Of a stretch of 17,153 bases of DNA, positions 1 through 7,137 are shown piece after piece. The stretch spans positions 1-17,153 of the forward strand of contig JAGWNV010000021.1 of assembly GCA_028872975.1 (NCBI GenBank), read 5' to 3'. The translations under genes were made by a program, and so were the position numbers. Source of the DNA: Acidobacteriota bacterium (GTDB lineage: Bacteria; Actinomycetota; Acidimicrobiia; Acidimicrobiales; UBA8190). Numbering within the stretch: the first letter of the stretch is position 1; each line of letters begins with the position of its first letter. The notes beneath the pieces were generated by a model that ran no database searches, was not told the origin of the DNA, and saw only the letters and a list, made by a program, of their open reading frames with translations.

Positions 1-1107
1 CACGTTCTGGAGGGTGCCCCCGGCTTGCTGGATCGACGCCCGGAGGGGGTTGGCGGGAAGTCCCGACCCGCTCGGCACCGACGGGACCCCGCCGGGGACC
101 GAGAGACCCGCCGAGCCGCCCGAGGATCCCGGCCCGCCGGCCACCGCGCCGCCGGCCCCAGAGGAGCCGCCCGACGAGGGCAGGTTGGCGCCGACCAGGC
201 CGCTCCCGGCAGCGCCGAGGGCGCCGGGGAGGGCCGAGCCGATGCCGTGGGAGGGCGCCGGCACCGAGAGGGCGGCGCCGAGCACCATGGCGGTGGCCGC
301 CACGGCCGAGCCGGCGGCGACGGCCGCTCCCTGGGCGCCGGTCGAGCTGATCCGGTGCATGGTGCGAGCCGGCAGCCGGAACAGCCGGCGCAGCCCGGCC
401 AGCGAGAGCGCCCCGCCCAGCCAGGCGCCCATCCGGCCCTCGGCGCCGGCCAAGGTGGCGAACTCGCGCTTCAAGGCTTGACGGGCCCGCCACAGGAGGG
501 TCTCCACGGCGGTGATGCCCACGCCCTCGTGATCGGCGATGCGCTGGTAGGACCAGCCCGACCCCTCGCGGAGGTTGAGGATCCGCTGGTGGCGGTCGGA
601 GAGGCGGGTGAAGGCGCGGGCCACCATCTCGGAGTCGACGGCGGCCACCATGAGCTCCTCGCCGCCGTCCTCGGTGCTGGCCACGTTGGACTGGTGGAAC
701 TCGGCGACCGGCGTCGACCGGTTGCGGCGCCGGAGGACGTCGGTGCAGAGATGGGAGGCGATGACGCTCAGCCAGGGGTAGAAGCGGCGGTCGCCGCCGA
801 AGGTGGGCAGGGCCCGCCAGGAGCGTGCGAAGGCCTCCTGGGCGACGTCCTCCGCCTCGTGGGTGTCGTGGAGCCGGCGCAGGCAGAAGCGGTACAGCCG
901 GCGGTAGTACCGCATGTAGAGGTCGTCGAAGGCGGCCCGGTCACCGCTCTGGGCCCGCGTGACGAGGGCGCGGTCGCGGGCCAGGTCGACGTCGTCGTCG
1001 AGCGCCTCGCGACCTCGGGTCGCCCCACCCGTGAGAAGCGTTGTCAATCCCCCCGACCCCCCCTCGTGCCCTACGCCTGGAAAACGGGTACCCGCCTCCA
1101 GCCTCAC
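1..1107 (-). CDS. ECF-type RNA polymerase sigma factor with transmembrane C-terminal extension (3' end outside window)
   Basis: Directs RNA polymerase to a specific promoter set. Reading the minus strand from GTG at 1107 gives 369 codons with no stop before the window edge. Sigma region 2 lies at about residues 47-120 (ALVTRAQSGDRAAFDDLY, then EAEDVAQEAFARSW, FYPWLSVIASHLC). Region 4 lies at about 160-225 (LSDRHQRILNLREGSGWSYQRIA, with helix-turn-helix VGITAVETLLWRARQALK). A hydrophobic Ala-rich segment at about 258-283 is probably a membrane helix, followed by a long Gly/Ser/Pro-rich tail. The GTG start is chosen because GAGAAGG lies 5 nt upstream and an in-frame stop precedes it. An internal TTG (codon 21) is possible but would only trim an N-terminal extension before region 2. 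Tethering suggests envelope sensing without a separate anti-sigma factor (inference). It diverges from the surface-protein cluster. Family assignment is firm; the ECF subgroup was not determined. Confidence 0.88.
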   Translation of the reverse strand, partial: MRLEAGTRFPGVGHEGGSGGLTTLLTGGATRGREALDDDVDLARDRALVTRAQSGDRAAFDDLYMRYYRRLYRFCLRRLHDTHEAEDVAQEAFARSWRALPTFGGDRRFYPWLSVIASHLCTDVLRRRNRSTPVAEFHQSNVASTEDGGEELMVAAVDSEMVARAFTRLSDRHQRILNLREGSGWSYQRIADHEGVGITAVETLLWRARQALKREFATLAGAEGRMGAWLGGALSLAGLRRLFRLPARTMHRISSTGAQGAAVAAGSAVAATAMVLGAALSVPAPSHGIGSALPGALGAAGSGLVGANLPSSGGSSGAGGAVAGGPGSSGGSAGLSVPGGVPSVPSGSGLPANPLRASIQQAGGTLQNV

Positions 1108-1112
1108 GGAAC

Positions 1113-1119
1113 CCTTCTC
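1113..1119 (-). promoter_or_regulatory. Ribosome binding site deciding the sigma factor start
   Basis: GAGAAGG on the minus strand ends 5 nt before GTG 1107. It supports GTG over the downstream TTG, which has only a G-rich run directly against it. Confidence 0.6.
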
Positions 1120-1285
1120 AATTCGTCAATTTTGGCTAGGTGCAGGGTCGCGATCGGCCGAGATCCCTGGTCCAGCCGCCCTCGCCCACCACTAAGAGTA
1201 CTCAACGGGCCGCCAATGTCCATCTGTGGCACCCTCCGCGGTCGTAGCTGACCACGAAATGTCGTGATAAGGACACCCGTGGTGC

Positions 1286-1299
1286 TTACCGGCTGGTAA
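1286..1299. promoter_or_regulatory. Candidate operator: inverted repeat TTACC-N4-GGTAA
   Basis: A perfect 5-bp inverted repeat with a 4-nt centre lies in the middle of the divergent intergenic region, just after a second small inverted repeat at 1274-1284. Location and symmetry suggest a regulator site acting on one or both genes. Short palindromes also arise by chance, so this is weak. Confidence 0.25.
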
Positions 1300-1593
1300 C
1301 CGCCGCCCGGGCCGGCGGGGCAACCCCAATTGCCCTCCACGGCCGTTTCGGCCACGGGGCGGAGCGGCGAGTGCCGGGGGCCGCCGGCCGGGCCCGCCGG
1401 CGAGCCCGGCGTGTGCGGACGGTGACCGGCCCCAGGGGCCCTCGTCGCCGTCTCCGGGCACGCCACCGCAAGGTCCCGCGCGGAGTGCGGTTATGCAGAG
1501 TGCTCGCCAGTGGCGCGCTCGGCGGAGGTTTGGCGAGGTGCGCAAAAGAGAAGAGCTGGTGGAGTCCCAAGCACGGAGAGGATCTGCACGACG

Positions 1594-3135
1594 ATGGCTC
1601 GACTGTTCCGTACGAAGGTTCGCACCAGGGGCGCTCGCCTGCGTGTGCGTGCGGCACAGCTGTGCACCCTTGGTGTCGCAGCCGTGACCGTGATGGCCGT
1701 GGTCTCGAGCGGCACCGCCTATGCCGACACGGTGCTGCCCGGCAACAACGGCAGCTACCAGGTCTCGGCGAGCAGCGCCGGGCTCTACCTGGCGCTGGCC
1801 GGCACGAAGCTGACCGGTGGCACGGCGTCCGCCTCGGGCACCTACAACTTCGCCGCAGGCGCCAACTCGCCGACCGAGACGGCGTCGGCGACCGGCCAGG
1901 GCTTCCTGCTCTCGACCCAGCTCACCGGCAACCCGGCCTCGGCCGGCGTGGACAGCTCGAAGGGGGCTCCCTACACGGCGTCCGACGCCTCGGGCAGCGC
2001 CGGCGACCCTGTCGGCAACGGCGGGTCCGGTGGCGGCAACGGTGACGTGGGCGGGCCCTCCTACCCGAACGACTGCGCCCAGGGCGGCGGCCAGGTCCAA
2101 AGCGGCGTCGGCCTCTTCGTCGGCCTCGGCTGCGGCTACGCCCACGCTGCCGTCGACGCGCCGAGCACCACCCCGGCCGGCCCGCAGGCCCTCGGCGTCG
2201 GCGACATCGCCACGGCGTCGGTGTCGCTCCAGGGCATCTTGAACCAGCTCTACGGCAGCGGCCTCAACCAGCTGTGCACCGGGCTGTCGCAGATCCCGAC
2301 CCTCGGCAGCCAGATCCTGGCGCCGGCCTGCACCCAGATCCTGAACTCGGCCAACCCCTCGCTGACCGTGAACCTCGGGAACGCCTACTCCGAGGTCGTG
2401 AGCAGCGCCCAGATGGTGGAGTCGGTGGCCCACTCCTCGTCGGTCGACGTCTCGGTCTTCCCCGGTCTCGACAACGGCAACGAGCCGCTCTTGCGGGTGG
2501 AGATCCCCTCGGCGACGGCCGTGTCCTGTGAGGGCACCGGCTGCACCCCGCCCTCGACGGCCTGCAGCACGACCGGCAGCGGCTCCTCGAGCGGGTGGAC
2601 GAACTGGTTCGACTCGGGCCTCATCGTGATCACCGGCACCCTGCTCGACAGCCTGCACACGGTGAGCAGCTCGTTCCCCGACCCGCTCGAGATCCCGAGC
2701 TGCGGCCAGACCTCCTCTGGCGTCAGCCAGCTGGACAACTCGCCGCTGAGCCAGCTGCTCACCCTGCAGCTCGCCTCGGCCAACACCACCGGCAGCGGCG
2801 TGGCCGGCTCGGGCCTCGAGGTGTCGATCCTCCCGACGCAGGCGCCGGGCGGCGGCCCGGTCATCGAGGCCAACCTCGGTGGCGTCAACACCTCGAACAC
2901 CGCCTCCGGTGCGGCCACCACGGAGGCCACCACGGTGACGACGACGGCGGGCACGGTTCCCCCCGTGCTGACGCAGGCCGGCGGCTCGCCGACCTCGGTC
3001 CACACCGGTGAGTGGTGGGCCGGCTCGCTGCCGCTGATCGGCGTCCTGGCCGCTCTGGGCGGCGGGCTCATCGCCTGGCCCCGGATGCGGGAGGTGCCCG
3101 TCGTGGCCCGGTTGGTCACGAAGGTCAGCCGGTAG
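1594..3135 (+). CDS. Secreted surface protein with sortase-like C-terminal anchor (function unknown)
   Basis: 513 aa. The N-terminus (MARLFRTKVRTRGARLRVRA, then a hydrophobic stretch ending GTAYA|DT) is a long signal peptide, cleaved near residue 44. The mature part is rich in Ser, Gly, Thr and Asn, contains several Cys (for example CEGTGC near 310) and has no domain I recognise. The C-terminus has the three-part layout of a sorting signal: SVHTGEWWAG (about 468-477), a hydrophobic helix (about 477-495) and an Arg/Lys-containing tail ending LVTKVSR. The motif is not canonical LPXTG but keeps Thr-Gly. The sortase gene follows 33 bp downstream, which makes this its likely substrate (inference). 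An ATG in the same frame at 1510 would add 28 residues before the signal peptide. The 1594 start is preferred for its signal peptide and the upstream GGAGAGGA at 1575-1582. It may otherwise simply be membrane-anchored. Confidence 0.8.
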   Translation: MARLFRTKVRTRGARLRVRAAQLCTLGVAAVTVMAVVSSGTAYADTVLPGNNGSYQVSASSAGLYLALAGTKLTGGTASASGTYNFAAGANSPTETASATGQGFLLSTQLTGNPASAGVDSSKGAPYTASDASGSAGDPVGNGGSGGGNGDVGGPSYPNDCAQGGGQVQSGVGLFVGLGCGYAHAAVDAPSTTPAGPQALGVGDIATASVSLQGILNQLYGSGLNQLCTGLSQIPTLGSQILAPACTQILNSANPSLTVNLGNAYSEVVSSAQMVESVAHSSSVDVSVFPGLDNGNEPLLRVEIPSATAVSCEGTGCTPPSTACSTTGSGSSSGWTNWFDSGLIVITGTLLDSLHTVSSSFPDPLEIPSCGQTSSGVSQLDNSPLSQLLTLQLASANTTGSGVAGSGLEVSILPTQAPGGGPVIEANLGGVNTSNTASGAATTEATTVTTTAGTVPPVLTQAGGSPTSVHTGEWWAGSLPLIGVLAALGGGLIAWPRMREVPVVARLVTKVSR

Positions 3136-3168
3136 TCACCGGCCACCAGCACCGGACCGGGGGCGTCG

Positions 3169-4239
3169 GTGACAAGTTGGAGCTGGATCCGAGTAGGCGT
3201 CGGGCTCGTCCTCGTGTGGGGCGCGCTCGGCGTCCTCGGATACCGGCTCGGATGGCAGATCCATTCCACGCACGGGCAGGACACCTTGCTGCGGTCGGCG
3301 AAGAACTCGCTCGGCCACGGCAAGGGGTCCTGTGCCCCGACCGCCCCCGACCGTGACGGCCAGCTGGCCGGGGTCCTGTCGATGCCGAAGCTGGCGGTCA
3401 CGGCCCCGGTGGAGCAGGGGACCGACGACGCCGAGCTGAACGTGGCCATCGGCCACGCCGACTCGACGCCGTTCCCCGGCACCGCCGGCACGTCGGTCCT
3501 CCTGGCCCACGACGTGAGCTACTTCGGCCACATCGACCAGCTCGCCCCCGGGGACCTCGTCGAGTACGAGGTCGGCTGCACCACCGACGTCTTCAAGGTG
3601 ACCGGCCACACCATCGTGAAGGCGGGCGACCCGGTCCCGCAGGCGGCGGGCAACGGCCTGGTCCTCGACACCTGCTGGCCCACCAACGCCCTCTGGTACA
3701 CGCCCAACCGGTACCTGGTCGAGGCCCAGGAGACGAGCGTCAAGAGCTCGAAGAAGGCCTCGGCCAACCACGTCCCGGAGAGCTGGCCGACGAACTACAC
3801 GACGCCGGCCCCGGCCGACCTCGTGGCCCAGGGGCTCACCTTGAGCACCAACACGGCCCCCATGGGCACCCTCCAGCTGCGGGGGACGCCCGACAGCGCC
3901 TGGGGGCAGTCGCCGGCCCCCCTGGCCGTCGAGAACGCCGCCCTGGCGGCCTACTTCGGGGGGCTGCACGCCGCCGGCGGCCATCGGAGCGACTGGTGGA
4001 ACGACGTCGCCCCCGGGCTGCCCATGCCCCCCGCCCTGTCGGGGGCCTCGGTCACGGCCCACGACGCCCCCCTCGACGTGACCATCACGGCGGTGGGCTC
4101 GAAGCCCACCTCGGTCACCCTCACCACGGTGGTCGGCCTGTCGGGTGGGGCCGCCCCCGGCACATATGACGAAACGGTAACGGAAGCAATTCACGGGCTC
4201 AGCGTTGTCATCACGGATTGGGAGGTCAGTCATGGTTAG
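3169..4239 (+). CDS. Sortase family transpeptidase with C-terminal extension
   Basis: 356 aa. Sortases cleave a C-terminal sorting motif and join the substrate to the envelope. An N-terminal membrane helix (about 8-27) anchors it. The sortase beta-barrel spans about 68-188 and starts at LSMPKLAVTAPVEQG. The catalytic triad is visible: His114 in LLAHDVSYFGHIDQLAPGD, Cys169 in LVLDTCWPTN and Arg181 in YTPNRYLVEAQ. The usual LAGH is here LAHD. About 165 further residues (190-356) follow the barrel; they contain WWNDVAPGLPMPP and a beta-rich end and match no domain I know, whereas most sortases end soon after the Arg. The start is GTG with only a weak G-rich ribosome site. The 3' end overlaps the next gene by 8 bp. 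Sortase identity is strong; the class (D/E-like or a separate actinobacterial group) was not determined. Confidence 0.87.
   Translation: MTSWSWIRVGVGLVLVWGALGVLGYRLGWQIHSTHGQDTLLRSAKNSLGHGKGSCAPTAPDRDGQLAGVLSMPKLAVTAPVEQGTDDAELNVAIGHADSTPFPGTAGTSVLLAHDVSYFGHIDQLAPGDLVEYEVGCTTDVFKVTGHTIVKAGDPVPQAAGNGLVLDTCWPTNALWYTPNRYLVEAQETSVKSSKKASANHVPESWPTNYTTPAPADLVAQGLTLSTNTAPMGTLQLRGTPDSAWGQSPAPLAVENAALAAYFGGLHAAGGHRSDWWNDVAPGLPMPPALSGASVTAHDAPLDVTITAVGSKPTSVTLTTVVGLSGGAAPGTYDETVTEAIHGLSVVITDWEVSHG
4221..4226 (+). promoter_or_regulatory. Ribosome binding site inside the sortase 3' end
   Basis: GGAGGT sits 5 nt before ATG 4232, inside the last sortase codons. It fixes the start of the next gene and implies translational coupling. 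Confidence 0.7.
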
Positions 4240-4975
4240 CGGTGTGCTCCACAACGCGTGCCTGAGGATGGAGGAAGAGGGCGTCGGGCTCGACGAGATC
4301 GTGACGCCCAATGGTCTCCACCGCTGGCTCGGTCGCAGCGGGATCGCCTTCGGGGGGGCGGCCAGCCTCCTCCTCGGGGCCGTCTTCGGCGGGATCCTCG
4401 AGGCCGTGCCGGTCCTCTTGCCGCCCCCGGCGGTGGCCGCCAGCGCCCCGCTCCCCGCCACCTCCAGCGAGCCCCTCTCGGCGGTGAACCCCTGGAGCGT
4501 GGCCGCCTCGGTGGTCCCGAGCACGCTCCCCCCTTCGGCGCCGGCCCTCCCGGTGACCGTGCCCGGCTCGGCCACGCCCGTGAACCCACCCGGCGGCGGG
4601 GGTGGCGGCGGGGGTGGCGGGTCCAAGACCACCGACACCACGAACACCGGCACGAATACCGGTGGCAACAACACCGGCGGCACGAACACCAACGACAACG
4701 GTGGCGGAACCTGCACCACGAACTGCGGCGGCGGAGGCAGCACGACGACCCTCCAGGGCGCAGTGCAGGACATCGTCTCCAACCCCGTCGGGGCCGCCAC
4801 CGACCCCACCGGCACGGTGACGAGTGTCGTCCAGGGCGTCCAGACCACGACGTCGACGCTGACCTCGCCCACGTCCTCGTCCTCCACGTCGACCACGCCG
4901 AGCCTCACCACCACCGTGAACAACACGGTCAACACGGTGACGGGACTGACGGGCGGCCTGACGTCGGGGCTCTGA
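4232..4975 (+). CDS. Membrane-anchored Gly/Thr/Ser-rich surface protein (function unknown)
   Basis: 247 aa. A cytoplasmic head of about 36 residues (MVSGVLHNACLRMEEEGVGLDEIV) precedes one membrane helix (about 37-57). Then come a Pro/Ala/Ser-rich stretch, a run of ten Gly (121-130), Thr/Asn/Gly low-complexity sequence, two Cys in TCTTNCGG (161 and 165), and a Thr/Ser-rich C-terminus ending VTGLTGGLTSGL. There is no C-terminal hydrophobic helix or basic tail, so it is not itself a typical sortase substrate. The low-complexity part resembles a flexible wall-spanning stalk (inference). It overlaps the sortase gene by 8 bp and has a strong ribosome site, so the two are probably one transcript with the upstream surface protein. 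The compositional bias could also make part of the tail poorly conserved. The coding call rests on the ribosome site, the overlap and a plausible topology. Confidence 0.7.
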   Translation: MVSGVLHNACLRMEEEGVGLDEIVTPNGLHRWLGRSGIAFGGAASLLLGAVFGGILEAVPVLLPPPAVAASAPLPATSSEPLSAVNPWSVAASVVPSTLPPSAPALPVTVPGSATPVNPPGGGGGGGGGGSKTTDTTNTGTNTGGNNTGGTNTNDNGGGTCTTNCGGGGSTTTLQGAVQDIVSNPVGAATDPTGTVTSVVQGVQTTTSTLTSPTSSSSTSTTPSLTTTVNNTVNTVTGLTGGLTSGL

Positions 4976-5025
4976 GCGCCTGAGGATCGCTGAGCACCTG
5001 AGGATCTCTGAGCACCTGAGGATCT
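4972..5025 (+). repeat. Three tandem 18-bp repeats spanning a stop codon
   Basis: Three head-to-tail copies of CTGAGCACCTGAGGATCT occupy 4972-4989, 4990-5007 and 5008-5025. Copies two and three are identical; copy one differs at two positions. A degenerate fourth copy follows (CTGAGGGCCAGGAGGATC, sharing the last CT of copy three). The TGA stop of the upstream gene lies inside copy one. Repeat number may vary between strains. Confidence 0.9.
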
Positions 5026-5069
5026 GAGGGCCAGGAGGATCGGCCGCCGGGCCCCCAGGCGCCTCCCGA

Positions 5070-5092
5070 GCCTCCGCCCCCCGCACGGAGGC
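5070..5092 (+). terminator. Hairpin, possible terminator of the surface-protein cluster
   Basis: GCCTCCG (5070-5076) and CGGAGGC (5086-5092) form a perfect 7-bp GC stem with a 9-nt C-rich loop. It lies about 95 bp after the stop codon. No T-tract follows, so it would be a weak or non-canonical terminator, or an attenuator element ahead of the mce operon. Confidence 0.35.
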
Positions 5093-5410
5093 AGGCACCC
5101 CCGGCGTCAACGGGGGTGACCGAGGCCGCTGCGCCCGGTATCCGAGCACCAGCCCGACGGGGGTTCCGGGGGCGGCTCACCTTCCCCCGAGAGGCCCTCC
5201 CGAGGCCTCCCCGGGCTGAGGAGACACAGGCCGGCGTGGCGGGCCCACCACAAGGAGGCTTCGATTCTCACGTTTCCTGGGTAAGGCGCCGATGGGAATT
5301 CGTCTGCGCCGGAGCCGGCCGGACGTGGGGCGGCCGAGGGGGGCATGGCGCCTGCTCGAGGCGGCACGCCGCGCAACGAGGGACGACGGGCGGCCACTCG
5401 AGGCAGGGCC

Positions 5411-5420
5411 GGAAGGGGGT
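5411..5420 (+). promoter_or_regulatory. Ribosome binding site of the first mce operon gene
   Basis: GGAAGGGGGT ends 5 nt before GTG 5426. It is the strongest purine run in the region and supports this as the operon's first start. Confidence 0.55.
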
Positions 5421-5425
5421 GAGCG

Positions 5426-6220
5426 GTGACGACGGTGACCACGCCGGTCGGCGACAAGGTCACCAGCCTGGTCCACGAGATCGGGAAGATGTTCGCCGTC
5501 GCCCTGGAGGCGATGCGGCTGCTGTTCCGCCGCGGCCTGCCCATGGGGGAGTTCCTGGACCAGTGCTGGTTCCTGGCCCGGGTGACCACCCTGCCGCTCA
5601 TCTTGGTGTCGATCCCCTTCGGGATCGTGATCGCCCTCGAGGTGGGGTCGCTCCTCCAGCAGATCGGGGCGCAGTCCCAGCTGGGCGCCGCCATGGTGCT
5701 GGCCGTGGTGCGGGAGCAGGCCCCGGTGGCCACGGCCCTGCTCATCGCCGGCGCCGGCGGCTCTGCCATGTGCGCCGATCTCGGCTCCCGGCGGATCCGC
5801 GACGAGCTCGACGCCATGGAGGTCATGGCCGTCAACCCGCTGCACCGACTCGTGTTGCCCCGGTTGCTGGCCGCCACCGTGATCGCCGTCCTCCTCGACG
5901 GCGTGGTGAGCGCGGCAGGCATCGCCGGCGGCCTGTACTTCGGCACCACCTCGATCCACATCACCCAGTCGAGCTTCTTCGCCACCTTCTCCGAGCTGAG
6001 CCAGCTCGCCGACCTCTGGATGGCGCTGTTCAAGGCGGCCGTCTTCGGCTTCCTCGCCGCCATGGTGGCCTGCTACAAGGGGCTCTACGCCAAGGGCGGC
6101 CCCAAGGGCGTGGGCGACGCCGTCAACCAGGCGGTCGTGATCACTTTCGTCCTGGCCTTCTTCGTCAACTTCGTCCTGACCATCGTCTACTTCAACTTCA
6201 TCCCCCAGAAGGCGATCTGA
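5426..6220 (+). CDS. MlaE/YrbE family lipid ABC transporter permease (first, YrbEA position)
   Basis: 264 aa inner-membrane permease, one half of the transporter that moves lipids or sterols through the Mce complex. The family hallmark near the coupling helix is RRIRDELDAMEVMAVNPLHRLVLPR (about 122-146), equivalent to the conserved E-x-D-A-L region. Hydrophobic segments lie at about 55-75, 100-117, 145-170, 200-220 and 235-258. The length matches the family. GTG 5426 is chosen because GGAAGGGGGT lies just upstream (5411-5420); a GTG at 5419 is out of frame. The second permease starts 2 bp after its stop. The partner ATPase (MceG/MlaF) is not encoded nearby; in mycobacteria it is also encoded at a separate locus. 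Confidence 0.93.
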   Translation: MTTVTTPVGDKVTSLVHEIGKMFAVALEAMRLLFRRGLPMGEFLDQCWFLARVTTLPLILVSIPFGIVIALEVGSLLQQIGAQSQLGAAMVLAVVREQAPVATALLIAGAGGSAMCADLGSRRIRDELDAMEVMAVNPLHRLVLPRLLAATVIAVLLDGVVSAAGIAGGLYFGTTSIHITQSSFFATFSELSQLADLWMALFKAAVFGFLAAMVACYKGLYAKGGPKGVGDAVNQAVVITFVLAFFVNFVLTIVYFNFIPQKAI

Positions 6221-6222
6221 CG

Positions 6223-7137
6223 ATGTCCCCGGCCCCGCCTCCCGCTCCGCCCCCGCCCCCCGACGGGGCGGCCGTGCTGGCCCCGCCGCCGCCGGCGGCA
6301 GAGGTGGCCCGCCGGCAGGTCTCGGCGGCCGCCTCCAGCCTGTCGGGGGTCCTCGAGCAGGCCTTCGACCAGCTGGCCTTCTACGTGAAGGTCCTCGTCC
6401 AGCTGCCCCGCGGCCTCAAGTACCGCCGGGAGATCACCACCCTCATCTCCGACATCACCATCGGCACCGGGGCCCTCGTCATCGGCGGCGGGATGTTCTT
6501 CGTCGTCATGTCCATCGCCTTCTTCACCGGCACCGAGGTCGGTCTCGAGGGCTTCACCGGGCTCCAGCAGATCGGGGCCCAGGCCTTCACCGGCGTCATC
6601 TCCTCGCTGGCCAACACCAGGGAGATCACCCCGCTCGTGGCCGGGGTGGCCCTGGCCGCCCAGGTGGGCGCCGGGTTCACGGCCCAGCTGGGCGCCATGC
6701 GGATCTCCGAGGAGATCGACGCCCTCGAGGTGATGGGCATCGACAGCTTCGTCTACCTCGTGACCACCCGGGTGTGGGCGGCGCTCGTCACCATGATCCC
6801 GCTCTACCTGGCCGCCCTCTTCGCCAGCTACCTGGCCACCGGCCTGGTGGTCACCAAGTTCTTCGGCCTCTCGCCCGGCGTCTACCAGCACTACTTCCAG
6901 CTGTTCCTGCCGCCGCTCGACATCGTCTACTCGTTCCTGAAGGCCATGGTCTTCGCCGTCGCCGTCACGATCATCCACTGCTACTACGGCTACCGGGCCA
7001 CGGGCGGTCCCGCCGGGGTGGGCGTGGCGGCCGGCCGGGCCATCCGGATCTCGATCATCGCCGTGGTGCTGCTCAACCTGCTGCTGTCGACGGTCATGTT
7101 CGGCGGGGCCAGCACCACGGCCAGGTTGGTCGGATGA
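6223..7137 (+). CDS. MlaE/YrbE family lipid ABC transporter permease (second, YrbEB position)
   Basis: 304 aa, the second permease of the pair. Residues 4-25 are an almost pure Pro/Ala run (APPPAPPPPPDGAAV), a probably disordered cytoplasmic extension absent from the first permease. The MlaE core begins near residue 45. It carries the hallmark MRISEEIDALEVMGIDSFVYLVTTR (159-183) and hydrophobic segments at about 80-102, 135-155, 186-212, 238-255 and 275-293. The ATG lies 2 bp after the previous stop. Its own stop overlaps the first MCE gene as ATGA. Two non-identical permeases followed by six MCE proteins is the standard mycobacterial mce layout, so the permeases presumably form a heterodimer (inference). 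Confidence 0.93.
   Translation: MSPAPPPAPPPPPDGAAVLAPPPPAAEVARRQVSAAASSLSGVLEQAFDQLAFYVKVLVQLPRGLKYRREITTLISDITIGTGALVIGGGMFFVVMSIAFFTGTEVGLEGFTGLQQIGAQAFTGVISSLANTREITPLVAGVALAAQVGAGFTAQLGAMRISEEIDALEVMGIDSFVYLVTTRVWAALVTMIPLYLAALFASYLATGLVVTKFFGLSPGVYQHYFQLFLPPLDIVYSFLKAMVFAVAVTIIHCYYGYRATGGPAGVGVAAGRAIRISIIAVVLLNLLLSTVMFGGASTTARLVG

Larger units (their letters stand above)
1108..1593. other. Divergent intergenic region without a supported gene
   Basis: About 485 bp separate the sigma factor from the surface protein and must hold both promoters. The reading frames here look like shadows: Arg/Pro/Gly-rich translations with no recognisable domain. Visible structure includes the palindrome GAGTACTC (1196-1203), CACC-CGT-GGTG (1274-1284) and TTACC-GGCT-GGTAA (1286-1299). 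I see no convincing -35/-10 pair. The half nearest the sigma gene is less GC-rich than the surroundings, as promoter regions often are. Confidence 0.5.
4976..5425. other. Intergenic region upstream of the mce operon, no gene supported
   Basis: 450 bp between the surface cluster and the first mce permease. It contains the tandem repeats and the hairpin listed separately, then GC-rich sequence with a less GC-rich patch near 5250-5300 that may contain the operon promoter. A plus-strand frame is open from 5116, but its translation here is Arg/Gly-rich with no domain. I see no convincing -35/-10 pair, tRNA or recognisable riboswitch. Confidence 0.5.

Noticed and set aside
25..1251. Long plus-strand open frame (408 codons) opposite the sigma factor
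   Set aside because: The translation is Gly/Ala/Arg-rich without domains, and the minus strand in the same place reads a clear sigma factor with regions 2 and 4. It is a high-GC shadow.
1192..3003. 603-codon minus-strand frame opposite the surface protein
   Set aside because: It is Arg/Gly/Ala-rich with no recognisable domain, while the plus strand shows a signal peptide, a C-terminal anchor and a coupled sortase.
3030..3044. LPLIG in the surface protein as an LPXTG-type motif
   Set aside because: It lies inside the hydrophobic helix, not before it, and lacks Thr at position four. The plausible motif is the upstream VHTGE.
4592..4720. Gly/Thr/Asn codon repeats as a mobile element or satellite
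   Set aside because: They stay in frame and encode a low-complexity protein stretch. No terminal repeats or transposase are present.
3136..4935. 599-codon minus-strand frame covering the sortase and stalk genes
   Set aside because: Low-complexity Val/Pro/Arg translation; the opposite strand encodes a sortase with an intact catalytic triad.
5116..5425. Plus-strand open frame upstream of the first permease as a small gene
   Set aside because: The frame is open only because it runs into the second permease's frame. The part before 5425 is Arg/Gly/Ala-rich, has no domain, and no good start with a ribosome site.
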